A stretch of DNA of 64,000 bases from Paenibacillus sp. 1001270B_150601_E10 (GTDB lineage Bacteria > Bacillota > Bacilli > Paenibacillales > Paenibacillaceae): contig NZ_JADMOL010000005.1 of NCBI RefSeq assembly GCF_015558675.1, positions 62,652 to 126,651 of the forward strand, given 5' to 3'. Position numbers and translations under genes: made by a program. Each line of letters starts with the position of its first letter. The stretch's first letter is position 1. Under the pieces are notes generated by a model. The model saw only the letters and a program-made list of their open reading frames with translations, was not told where the DNA came from and made no database searches. Positions 24,184-31,899 of this stretch are shown here, piece by piece.

Positions 24184-25437
24184 TCAATGTCTGATCTCAA
24201 ACTCGTCAACAAGCTCCCCATCCACAGTATAGGCCTGGTAGACAAGTACATTCCCTGTTATCGTGATGCCCGCAAACATCTGCTTTTCATTTTGAAAATG
24301 AACCTGATGGTAGAATTGATCATCCTTCTTCTCATTAAACTTCTGTCCTGCCGCATTCGTAACGACATAAACAGTCCCTTCCCTCTCCTTAACGACATGA
24401 TCACCGTTTCCGGTTACCATGCCATTACGCAATGGATAGGATCTGGAGTATTCATGATTGTGGCCTTGCAGCACCAGATCCACCTTGAATTCATCAAACA
24501 CGTCCACCCAGTCCTGCACCTTCTTGTAGGCATTGCCGCCATACGCGCCGCGATGCATGGCGACCACGATCCAATCCTTTGTGTTGTTTTTCAGATCCTG
24601 ACGGAGCCATTCCGTCTGTGCTTTCAGATTGGATTCGCTGTTCATCACGACGACATGCACAGGGCCATAGTCAAAGGAATAGGTCGTGCCTGGATTCGAG
24701 CCCGCTGCCCCATTATTCGGAAGCTGAAAATAAGATAGGAAGCGTTCCGCCTCCCCGTCAATCTCATCATGATTGCCTGTTACGGGTAACAACGGAATCT
24801 CCGATACGATGGGAGCTTCATTGAAAAAGGCATCCCATGCAAGCTGATCCTCCGGATCCTCTGTCAAGTCCCCGCCATGGATAATGAACTTCGTGTCGTC
24901 AAAGATATTGAAGGCTTGACGAAGCGTATTCCCCCATAACTTGAAGTCATCCGACGTGATTCCTTGGGAATCCGTCACATGCAGAAAGGTTAGCGGCTTC
25001 TCCTCACTCAGCTCCTCCTCCGTCGTAAATTGAAGCTCCTTGCTCCACTCATCAGCCTGTCCACTGCCTACCCGATAATAATAGGTCTTCCCTGGCTGCA
25101 GATCTCTGGCTACCGCTTCATGCACCGTTTGTATGCCTTTGTTGCCTGTATCAATTGTTCTAGTTGTACCTTCTATTGTTATCGTGCCCGCTTCTCCCAG
25201 CTTCGCCGCCCCCTCCTCTACCAATTCAAGCACACTTTGCTTAACTGGAGCTGCTGTATACCAAGTAAAGGCTCTGGTCGTCTTTGGATCGTCCGTCCAT
25301 GTCGTCACAATGGACTTAGGCTGATTCGACGCATCCTGACGCAGCCATTCCATGCCGATCAGTCCAGCCACAAGAATCGCGACAACAGCAACCAAGATCA
25401 AGCTGTCTCTAGACCTTCTCTTCCTCTGATTCCTCAT
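24184..25437 (-). CDS. Membrane-anchored metallophosphatase with fibronectin-III-like domain (purple acid phosphatase type)
   Basis: 417 residues. An N-terminal anchor helix (DSLILVAVVAILVAGLIG) precedes a beta-sandwich domain typical of purple acid phosphatase N-termini (ending PGKTYYYRVGSG). The calcineurin-like domain has all five metal blocks: LHVTDSQG, IIHGGDLTED, VTGNHDEID, VAMHRGAYG and QGHNHEYSRS. The dimetal centre should hydrolyse phosphomonoesters or diesters outside the cell. The start at 25437 (MRNQRKRRS) follows GGGAGAGG; the in-frame TTG at 25455 is less likely. It converges with the phosphodiesterase lipoprotein gene, with the shared region 24034-24112 between them. Confidence 0.88.
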   Translation of the reverse strand: MRNQRKRRSRDSLILVAVVAILVAGLIGMEWLRQDASNQPKSIVTTWTDDPKTTRAFTWYTAAPVKQSVLELVEEGAAKLGEAGTITIEGTTRTIDTGNKGIQTVHEAVARDLQPGKTYYYRVGSGQADEWSKELQFTTEEELSEEKPLTFLHVTDSQGITSDDFKLWGNTLRQAFNIFDDTKFIIHGGDLTEDPEDQLAWDAFFNEAPIVSEIPLLPVTGNHDEIDGEAERFLSYFQLPNNGAAGSNPGTTYSFDYGPVHVVVMNSESNLKAQTEWLRQDLKNNTKDWIVVAMHRGAYGGNAYKKVQDWVDVFDEFKVDLVLQGHNHEYSRSYPLRNGMVTGNGDHVVKEREGTVYVVTNAAGQKFNEKKDDQFYHQVHFQNEKQMFAGITITGNVLVYQAYTVDGELVDEFEIRH

Positions 25438-25686
25438 GTCCTCTCCCTTCCGCAATGGTGTTCATACCTGTTGAGTGAAAGGCATATTCTGCATGCACCA
25501 TTCCTCTTCCTGCTCAAGTTTGCCCACAGTATAGCACAGCGCATAAGGCTGCATTTCCATTTTCAGCAAACATTCAGTTAACGCTCAGTTGCTCATCAGT
25601 TTCTACTAATCGGAGCCTCAGGAATCAAATTTACAATGACTTTACACAAGACAACAATCATGCAAAGAAATGAGGTGTAAACATAC

Positions 25687-26400
25687 GTGCAACCATCCCT
25701 AACCTATCGAAATGAGCTCAAATTTTTCATCAATCATCATCAGTATCTGACGATTCAGAAGCGTCTCAAGCATCTGGTTCCACAAGACAAGCATGTCGGG
25801 CCGACAGGTGAATATCACATTCGGAGCTTATATTTTGATGACATAAATAATACAGCGCTGCATGAGAAACTAGGCGGAATAAGAGATCGGGCCAAGTACC
25901 GCATCCGGATTTACAACAAGCAGGATCAGATCATCCACTTTGAAAAGAAGATCAAGTTCAAGGACTATATTGCAAAAGTAAAAGAGCCGTTGACTCGCGA
26001 GATGCATGATCAGATTATGGCTGGTCACTACGATATCCTGCGGTGTCCCGACCGACCGCTGCTAATGGAGATCCATCAAGAGATAACCCAGCGGCTGCTT
26101 CGCCCAAAGGTTATTGTGGACTATGTCAGAGAGCCGTTTATTTGTGAAAACGGAAATGTCCGCATCACTTTCGACAAAGAGCTCCGAACTGGGCTTCACA
26201 ATGTGAATTTGTTTGACCCCAAACTGGAGACGATTCGGGCACTGGATCATAACTTGATCATCCTTGAGGTGAAATATGATCAATACCTTCCCGCCTATAT
26301 ACAGGCAGCGCTGCAGCTGGAAGGCTTAAATCGGCAATCGGCATCGAAGTACGTCATTTGCCGCAAATATTTAAAAACGAATACTTGGGAGGATTATTAA
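25687..26400 (+). CDS. VTC-domain polyphosphate polymerase-like protein
   Basis: 237 residues, essentially one VTC tunnel domain. The strand motifs that line the tunnel are present: YRNELKFFIN, RSLYFDDINN, KYRIRIYNK, HFEKKIKFK, RPKVIVDYVREPF, NVRITFDKELRTG and LIILEVKYD. They keep the basic residues and acidic metal ligands known in yeast Vtc4, so polyphosphate synthesis from ATP is plausible, as in bacterial VTC homologues. There is no membrane segment, and the next gene supplies one. Start is GTG at 25687 with GAGGTG upstream. It leads a three-gene operon (VTC, DUF4956, CotH) with gaps of 3 and 18 bases, a grouping I know from other bacteria. Confidence 0.88.
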   Translation: MQPSLTYRNELKFFINHHQYLTIQKRLKHLVPQDKHVGPTGEYHIRSLYFDDINNTALHEKLGGIRDRAKYRIRIYNKQDQIIHFEKKIKFKDYIAKVKEPLTREMHDQIMAGHYDILRCPDRPLLMEIHQEITQRLLRPKVIVDYVREPFICENGNVRITFDKELRTGLHNVNLFDPKLETIRALDHNLIILEVKYDQYLPAYIQAALQLEGLNRQSASKYVICRKYLKTNTWEDY

Positions 26401-26403
26401 TCG

Positions 26404-27111
26404 ATGGATACAACCAATACGACAACCACGTCACCGACGAACTTTACGGACATACTCAAAAATTCGTTTGTCAACAACTTTGTGTCTGATATCAGCCTTT
26501 CTAAAATTTTGATCACAATGGGTATGGCCTTTATTATTGGATTTTTCATTTATTTGCTTTATAAGCGGGTATTTAGCGGCGTGCTTTACTCCAAGAGCTT
26601 CAACGTATCCCTTATCGGCATGAGCATGATCACGGCGATGATTATTTTAGCGGTCAATTCAAACCTCGTGCTCTCACTTGGTATGGTTGGTGCGTTATCC
26701 ATCGTTCGCTTCCGTACTCCGATCAAGGATCCGACAGATCTCATCTTCCTGTTCTGGGCAGCTGCTGCGGGCATCGTTGTTGGTGCTGGTTTCTACACGC
26801 TTGCTATCTTAGGCTCCGTTATTGTGGGATTAATCTTGTTCTTCTTGATCAAGCGCTCATCCTTTGAAACACCGTACCTGCTGGTCGTTAACTGTGAAGA
26901 CAACGAAAGCGAAAAAGACATTCATCAGCATATGCACAGCTTGGTCAAGCGCTACAATGTGAAGCAAAAGAGTGTATCTCCTGGCAACATCGAGATGACG
27001 CTTGAGGTACGCTTAAAGGATAACGAAGGGCAGGTTGTAAATGCGGTATCGTCGCTTCCAGGCGTACGGAATGCAGTATTAATCAGCTACAGCGGCGACT
27101 ATGTATCTTAA
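26404..27111 (+). CDS. DUF4956 membrane protein
   Basis: 235 residues. After a Thr-rich leader come about four membrane segments (ILITMGMAFIIGFFIYLLY, SMITAMIILAVN, FLFWAAAAGIVVGAGFYTL, ILGSVIVGLILFFLI). GALSIVRFRTPIKDPTDLIF is the most conserved block and is typical of DUF4956. The C-terminal ~80 residues are a soluble alpha/beta domain resembling the MgtC/DUF4956 tails. The start follows GGAGG at the end of the VTC gene. The tight linkage to VTC and CotH genes suggests a membrane partner or channel for the polymer or modified product; the function is not established. Confidence 0.85.
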   Translation: MDTTNTTTTSPTNFTDILKNSFVNNFVSDISLSKILITMGMAFIIGFFIYLLYKRVFSGVLYSKSFNVSLIGMSMITAMIILAVNSNLVLSLGMVGALSIVRFRTPIKDPTDLIFLFWAAAAGIVVGAGFYTLAILGSVIVGLILFFLIKRSSFETPYLLVVNCEDNESEKDIHQHMHSLVKRYNVKQKSVSPGNIEMTLEVRLKDNEGQVVNAVSSLPGVRNAVLISYSGDYVS

Positions 27112-27129
27112 AGAGAGGAGGACGTTGAT

Positions 27130-29226
27130 ATGAAAGCAAGGATTCCCTCGCTCCTTCTCGTGATGGGACTTCTGCTGCTTACGATCGTCTCTACTGGCTG
27201 TATGTCGACAAATCAAAATCAAGCGGAGAATGTTGATGCAGCTCAAGGTGGAGCAAACCGTTCCACATCCAAGACGAACGAGGAGCAGAAGCTGGATGAA
27301 CTTGTATTCCCAAAGGATAAGGTCATTGACGTTAAAGTTACGATGGAGGCCGATGACTTCCAGGACATGCTGGACAACGCCTCCGCTGAGGAGTTTAAGC
27401 CTGCATCCGTTGAGTACAATGGGCAAAAGATCGACAATGTGGCCATTCGTACCAAAGGAAATCTATCTTTGCGCAGCGTCGTAAACAGCGATTCTGACCG
27501 CTACAGCTTCAAGATTGCCTTTGATGAATACATCGGCAGCCAGAATTTTTATGGGGTAACGAAAATAAATCTCAATAACAACTATAGCGATCCCACTTAC
27601 ATGCGGGAGTTTCTCGCTTACGAGCTGGCGGAGCAGATGGGCCTGCCTACTCCAAAATACTCTTACGTTCGTTTGTATGTAAACAATGAGCTTAAGGGGC
27701 TCTATCTATCTATTGAACAGATCGGAACATCCTACCTGGAGCGAAACTTTGGCTATACCGGGGGAGCCTTGTACAAAGCTAACGGCGGCAGCGGCAGTGA
27801 GCTTACTTGGCTTGGGAATAGCGCTGATTTGTATACAGGCTTGGATTTAAAAAATGCCTCTTCTAATGAAGATATCTTCATCCAGATGCTCAATGAACTG
27901 AATAATGGGTCTGATCTTGAGAAGTTTATTGACGTCGATGAGGTATTGAAGTTTATCGCATTAAATGTTGTGACGACCAATATGGACAGCTACCTTGGGC
28001 AAAACAAGCATAACTACTATCTTTATGAAAACCAAGGCATATTCAATATGCTGCCATGGGATTACAATATGGCGTTCGGCGGCTTTGGCGGCTCCAGTGT
28101 AATGATCGATGAGCCTACCCAAGGCACACTTACAGAACGGCCAATGATCGCGAAGCTGCTTGCGAATGAGGAATACAAAGCGCGCTATCATGAGATCATT
28201 AAGGAAGCGATCCAAGGATACCTTTCAGAAGACAGCTTTGCATTGCGCATCCAAGAGCTGGACGCGCTCATTGCGAAGGATGTTGAACAGGATCCAACGG
28301 CTTTCTATACGTATGATCAATATCAAGCAGGCCTTACTTCGCTTAAGACAACCAATGCGAATACCGTCACGAGCATTCAAGGCCAGCTGGATGGCACGAT
28401 CGCCTCATCCGGGGACGGATCCGGCAGCGGCATGGGTGGTCGCGGCGGTATGGGCGGCGGCTTCGGTGGACGCGGCCAAGACGCCAAGCAAGAAGGAGCG
28501 GCTAACCAGCAGCAGAATAATGGGCAAGCCGCTGAAGCCGCTACTGGTGCCGCTCAGAAGTCAGATACAGTCCTTCCTAAGCAACAGGCAGATACAAGCG
28601 CAGCTCAGCAAGCGCCTGCACCGAATGGGAATCATACAGCTCCACAGGAGGCTGGCATCAACCAGCAAGGAGCAGGCAGCGGCGGTGATCAGCCTGCGAT
28701 GGCTGAGCCACCAGACAATCAAGGCACGCCACCAGATGGAGCAACAGGAGCTGGGACTACTCCGTCTGGGCAAGCCCCTGTTGCTCCCGGCAATGCCAAC
28801 GGGGCAGGTCAGGTAACTGGAGCACAACCTGCAAGCACCAATCCGAACAATGCTGCTGACCAAGGAACAGGCGGAGCAGATGCGAAGGCCAATGACCATG
28901 CAGCCCAAGGAGATGGAGCAGCAAATGCGCAGGATGGAACAGCTCCTGCCAACAACGGTGAGGCACCGCCAGATGGATTCGGTGGTGGAATGGAAGCTCC
29001 TCCGGACGGATTTGGCGGAGGAATGGAGGTCCCACCTGATGGCGGCAATGGAATGGAGCGGCCAAATGGCATGGGCGGTGGAAGAGGCGGAGCAGGTCCG
29101 AACGGCTTCGGCGGAACGGCTTCCCCGCAAGGAAGTGTAGAAACGGCGCTAACAGCACTAGCTTCAGCAGGGATTCTCGGTCTCGCCTGCCTTGTCATTG
29201 TATTTTATAAGCGAAAACGATTGTAA
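27130..29226 (+). CDS. CotH-kinase family lipoprotein with long Gly/Gln/Ala/Pro-rich tail and C-terminal TM
   Basis: 698 residues. Signal peptide ends in lipobox STGC (Cys24). Residues ~55-400 are a CotH kinase domain: DNVAIRTKGNLSLRS, YGVTKINLNNNYSDPTYMR, YVNNELKGLYLSIEQIG and MLPWDYNMAFGGFGG (the Asp-containing metal site). CotH in Bacillus is an atypical protein kinase of spore coat proteins. Residues ~430-670 are low-complexity (GMGGRGGMGGGFGG, then Gln/Ala/Pro/Asn-rich). The end is a hydrophobic helix (LASAGILGLACLVIVFYKR) with a basic stop-transfer. Membrane anchoring at both ends and linkage to VTC/DUF4956 point to a surface role outside the spore coat. GGAGG lies before the ATG. Confidence 0.85.
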   Translation: MKARIPSLLLVMGLLLLTIVSTGCMSTNQNQAENVDAAQGGANRSTSKTNEEQKLDELVFPKDKVIDVKVTMEADDFQDMLDNASAEEFKPASVEYNGQKIDNVAIRTKGNLSLRSVVNSDSDRYSFKIAFDEYIGSQNFYGVTKINLNNNYSDPTYMREFLAYELAEQMGLPTPKYSYVRLYVNNELKGLYLSIEQIGTSYLERNFGYTGGALYKANGGSGSELTWLGNSADLYTGLDLKNASSNEDIFIQMLNELNNGSDLEKFIDVDEVLKFIALNVVTTNMDSYLGQNKHNYYLYENQGIFNMLPWDYNMAFGGFGGSSVMIDEPTQGTLTERPMIAKLLANEEYKARYHEIIKEAIQGYLSEDSFALRIQELDALIAKDVEQDPTAFYTYDQYQAGLTSLKTTNANTVTSIQGQLDGTIASSGDGSGSGMGGRGGMGGGFGGRGQDAKQEGAANQQQNNGQAAEAATGAAQKSDTVLPKQQADTSAAQQAPAPNGNHTAPQEAGINQQGAGSGGDQPAMAEPPDNQGTPPDGATGAGTTPSGQAPVAPGNANGAGQVTGAQPASTNPNNAADQGTGGADAKANDHAAQGDGAANAQDGTAPANNGEAPPDGFGGGMEAPPDGFGGGMEVPPDGGNGMERPNGMGGGRGGAGPNGFGGTASPQGSVETALTALASAGILGLACLVIVFYKRKRL

Positions 29227-29348
29227 AATACGAATACGAAGCATTTCTTAGCGTTTATGATCGTTTGACTGAGACTGGAGACTTGATGCTTGTTAGGCTC
29301 GATACATGATGCCTTGCATGAGTCGTCATTTGTATAGGCTTGAAGATT

Positions 29349-29386
29349 CACCCCTTATGAGGATAATGCCATTCTTGTAAGGGGTG
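29349..29386 (+). terminator. Rho-independent terminator after the VTC-DUF4956-CotH operon
   Basis: CACCCCTTA (29349-29357) pairs with TAAGGGGTG (29378-29386), followed by TTTGATTT. Confidence 0.7.
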
Positions 29387-29511
29387 TTTGATTTGTGAAC
29401 CTTTTACACAACCTAACCATATGCCCGCTCTAATATGGCATTCCTTACGTATAATATGGATATCATGTTAGCTCCACGATTTATGCGGCTAAATATAATC
29501 AGAATAAATGG

Positions 29512-29558
29512 TTGACAGCTTTAATGGCTCATGATATATTTATCTCAAGTTCAAGATA
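29512..29558 (+). promoter_or_regulatory. marR promoter with MhqR-like operator at the start site
   Basis: TTGACA (29512-29517) and TATATT (29535-29540) are 17 bases apart. Immediately downstream lies TATCTCAAGTTCAAGATA (29541-29558), with TATCT/AGATA arms. It resembles the MhqR box I recall from B. subtilis (TATCTCGA-AT-TCGAGATA form). A repressor bound there would block initiation, so marR is probably autoregulated. Confidence 0.65.
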
Positions 29559-29607
29559 TTATTTTTCAAGTATTTGAAATAATATGGATCAGATAGGTGG
29601 TGATCGC

Positions 29608-30075
29608 ATGGATGCGAACAATCGCGTTAACATATACGAACCAGACATTCAACGAGCTCTTAAGCTGTTCGTGGTCCTGTCTCGTGCTTCCCGCTCACTC
29701 ATGGATGTTGCCCAGAATGATATGAAGCGTCATAATTTGAATCCTTCCGAATTTGCGGTGTTGGAACTGCTCTTTCATAAAGGTCCTACTCCCATTCAAC
29801 AGATTGGCAACAAGATTCTGCTGGCTAGTGGAACCATGACGTATGTGATTGATAAGCTTGCAAGCAAAGGACTTATTGTTCGGCAAGCCTCTGAGCAGGA
29901 TCGACGCGTTATACATGTTCAGCTGACCGAGACAGGTGAAGCCTTAATGGAGCAGGTGTTCCCTGAGCATGCACAAGTCATTCAAGAGACCGTCAGCACG
30001 CTAAGTGTGGAAGAACAGACCACTCTTATTGATTTGTTAAAGAAGCTTGGCAAGAACTCCGCCTTCCCTTCCTAG
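29608..30075 (+). CDS. MarR family transcriptional regulator (MhqR-like)
   Basis: 155 residues with a winged helix-turn-helix at ~45-110: LNPSEFAVLELLFHKG, PIQQIGNKILLASGTMTYVI, KLASKGLIVRQASEQDRRV. Helices at both ends would form the dimer. The neighbours (DoxX, pirin) and the operator-like sites at 29541 and 30111 fit the MhqR/CatR regulators that sense quinones and other electrophiles. No obvious redox Cys is seen, which matches an MhqR-type rather than an OhrR-type sensor. The second ATG at 29608, preceded by AGGTGGTG, is preferred to the ATG at 29584. A stem overlaps the stop (30063-30091) but has no U-tract. Confidence 0.85.
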   Translation: MDANNRVNIYEPDIQRALKLFVVLSRASRSLMDVAQNDMKRHNLNPSEFAVLELLFHKGPTPIQQIGNKILLASGTMTYVIDKLASKGLIVRQASEQDRRVIHVQLTETGEALMEQVFPEHAQVIQETVSTLSVEEQTTLIDLLKKLGKNSAFPS

Positions 30076-30110
30076 TTATTTAGGAGGGAAGCGCGGTTTA
30101 CTCGGTCTAA

Positions 30111-30129
30111 TATCTCGAATTAGAGAATA
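30111..30129 (+). promoter_or_regulatory. MhqR-like operator upstream of doxX
   Basis: TATCTCGAATTAGAGAATA has near-dyad symmetry (TATCTC / GAGAATA). It is an even closer match to the recalled MhqR box than the marR site. It lies 44 bases before the DoxX start. Confidence 0.55.
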
Positions 30130-30172
30130 TTATATTAAAGAAATAATTTGAACGATAAAGGAGAAGATATTC

Positions 30173-30574
30173 ATGTTAGCAGATTACGGTTTATTGGTGA
30201 TTCGAATTGTATTAGGATTGTCTATGATGGCACACGGTGCGCAGAAGCTTTTTGGAATGTTCGGCGGTTATGGCTTAAAAGGAACGGGCGGCTGGATGGA
30301 GTCTCTTGGCCTTAAGCCTGGCGTATTTATGGCGTTAATGGCTGGACTTGGTGAATTTGTTGGCGGATTGCTGCTTGGTATGGGCCTCTTCACATGGGCT
30401 GGAGGCATTCTTGTTGCCGGTACAATGGTTGTTGCGATCTTGACTGCGCACCTGAAGAACGGCTACTGGTCCACTCAAAATGGTTATGAGTATAACCTGC
30501 TCATTATCGCAGTAGCGATTGGCCTCGCCTTGACAGGCGCTGGCAGCATCTCGATCGATGCTCTTATTGGATGA
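30173..30574 (+). CDS. DoxX family membrane protein
   Basis: 133 residues, four membrane helices. Family hallmarks are IRIVLGLSMMAHGAQKLFG near the N-terminus, the glycine-rich loop YGLKGTGGWMESLG and the second helix block MAGLGEFVGGLLLGMGLF. DoxX proteins such as CatD and MhqP accompany quinone- and thiol-stress enzymes; the chemistry is unclear but is thought to support redox detoxification at the membrane. AAAGGAG precedes the ATG. With the MarR gene upstream, a shared operator type and pirin downstream, it fits an electrophile-stress regulon. Confidence 0.9.
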   Translation: MLADYGLLVIRIVLGLSMMAHGAQKLFGMFGGYGLKGTGGWMESLGLKPGVFMALMAGLGEFVGGLLLGMGLFTWAGGILVAGTMVVAILTAHLKNGYWSTQNGYEYNLLIIAVAIGLALTGAGSISIDALIG

Positions 30575-30731
30575 GGAATCGTACAAATAATGGCTGGCAG
30601 CATCCTATGAAATGAATTGAAATCCACTCAATGAACGGCCAGCAGTCTGGTATGATAAGAGCACACCTCATTCACAGCATTATGCATCATAGCAGCAGCG
30701 GTTGCTTTAGACGAACAAGGAGGATGCAACA

Positions 30732-31448
30732 ATGACTACGATGAACACCGTCGTGCGTAAAGCAGACGATAGATATTTTGCCAATCATGGCTGGCTGAAG
30801 TCTTATCACAGCTATACCTTTTCGGATTATTATGATCCAGAGAACATGTATTTCAGCTATATGCGCGTCTTAAATGATGATTTCCTGGCTCCAGCTACGG
30901 GCTTTGATCTTCATCCTCACCGCGAGATGGAAATCGTCTCGATCCCGCTCGCCGGGGAGTTGGAGCACAAAGACAGCACCGGCCATACAGAGGTTATCGT
31001 GCCTGGACAGATCCAGCGCATGAGTGCAGGTACAGGAATATATCACAGCGAGTATAATGCATCGTTTGAAAAGACGCTGAACTTCCTTCAATTATGGTTC
31101 TTCCCGACAAGCAAGGATATCGAACCTTCATACGAAACCATCACATACGGTCTCGATAATTTGCGCAATGCGCTTCTGCCTGTCGTATCAGCAGAACCTA
31201 AGGAATCGCATACAGCAAGCATTCATCAGGATCTTACCTTATACCTGAGCAAACCTGAAAAGGGGCATACCCTTACCTTCAAACAGAATCCTGAACGCTC
31301 CACATACATCTTTGTTCTGGAAGGGCAGCTAAGCTTGAATGATGGTACGGTATTGAATCGCCGGGATGACGCAAGAATTACGGATGCAGCAGACATCGTG
31401 ATTACATCGAACGAGGATTCCCACTTCATGCTTATTGATTTGCCATAA
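30732..31448 (+). CDS. Pirin family protein (bicupin, YhhW-like)
   Basis: 238 residues. The first cupin carries the metal ligands in FDLHPHREMEI and GTGIYHSEYN, plus a Glu in the second strand. The second cupin domain is degenerate, as usual in pirins. Some family members are quercetin 2,3-dioxygenases, others redox sensors. With DoxX and MarR nearby, a dioxygenase-like detoxification of aromatics is a fair inference. AAGGAGG lies eight bases before the ATG. It has its own 157-base upstream region without an obvious MhqR-like box, so its control may differ from doxX or rely on read-through. Confidence 0.9.
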   Translation: MTTMNTVVRKADDRYFANHGWLKSYHSYTFSDYYDPENMYFSYMRVLNDDFLAPATGFDLHPHREMEIVSIPLAGELEHKDSTGHTEVIVPGQIQRMSAGTGIYHSEYNASFEKTLNFLQLWFFPTSKDIEPSYETITYGLDNLRNALLPVVSAEPKESHTASIHQDLTLYLSKPEKGHTLTFKQNPERSTYIFVLEGQLSLNDGTVLNRRDDARITDAADIVITSNEDSHFMLIDLP

Positions 31449-31470
31449 GCACAGCATATCGAAATGAAAG

Positions 31471-31505
31471 AGTGATCTTCCCCGCAGGGAGATCGCTCTT
31501 TTCTT
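31471..31505 (+). terminator. Rho-independent terminator after the pirin gene
   Basis: AGTGATCTTCC pairs with GGGAGATCGCT around CCGCA with two G-T pairs (31471-31497), followed by a T-rich tract. Confidence 0.75.
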
Positions 31506-31610
31506 TTTCCTTCCCGGTATAATCATGGGATGTAAGATGGCCATTCCTATGATACAATACGTATATTCCATATTTTGTTTGATTTATCTAATAGGAGGTA
31601 TCTTGTAAAG

Positions 31611-31799
31611 ATGGCTATTGCAGCATGCAGCCTTGCCTTGCTCCTCCATGAATTCCTGCCCTTAAGCAAAGTGAATGAGCAATCAACCATGGCCATCGCA
31701 CCAAAATCCCGAAATAATGAAAGCATAATTGACCTAATCGCATTTAAACGCTGGTTATCCTTGCTCCTTGGTCATTATGAGCAGCGTACATGCTTATAA
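31611..31799 (+). CDS. Uncertain 62-residue hypothetical protein
   Basis: The frame begins MAIAACSLALLLHEFLPL and ends HYEQRTCL. AGGAGG (31593-31598) lies 12 bases upstream of the ATG, or four bases before an in-frame TTG at 31605. One hydrophobic segment is followed by a polar part and a second amphipathic helix. I do not recognise it, and it could be a chance frame in the leader of the phosphoglucomutase gene. The good ribosome site is the only real support. Confidence 0.25.
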   Translation: MAIAACSLALLLHEFLPLSKVNEQSTMAIAPKSRNNESIIDLIAFKRWLSLLLGHYEQRTCL

Positions 31800-31899
31800 T
31801 AGTCAAGGGCATTGATTTGTCATATGCAGATTGAATTCATATCGCGTACAATAGTCCATGTATGAATGGAAGCTGGACGAACAAAAGGAGGAATTATCC

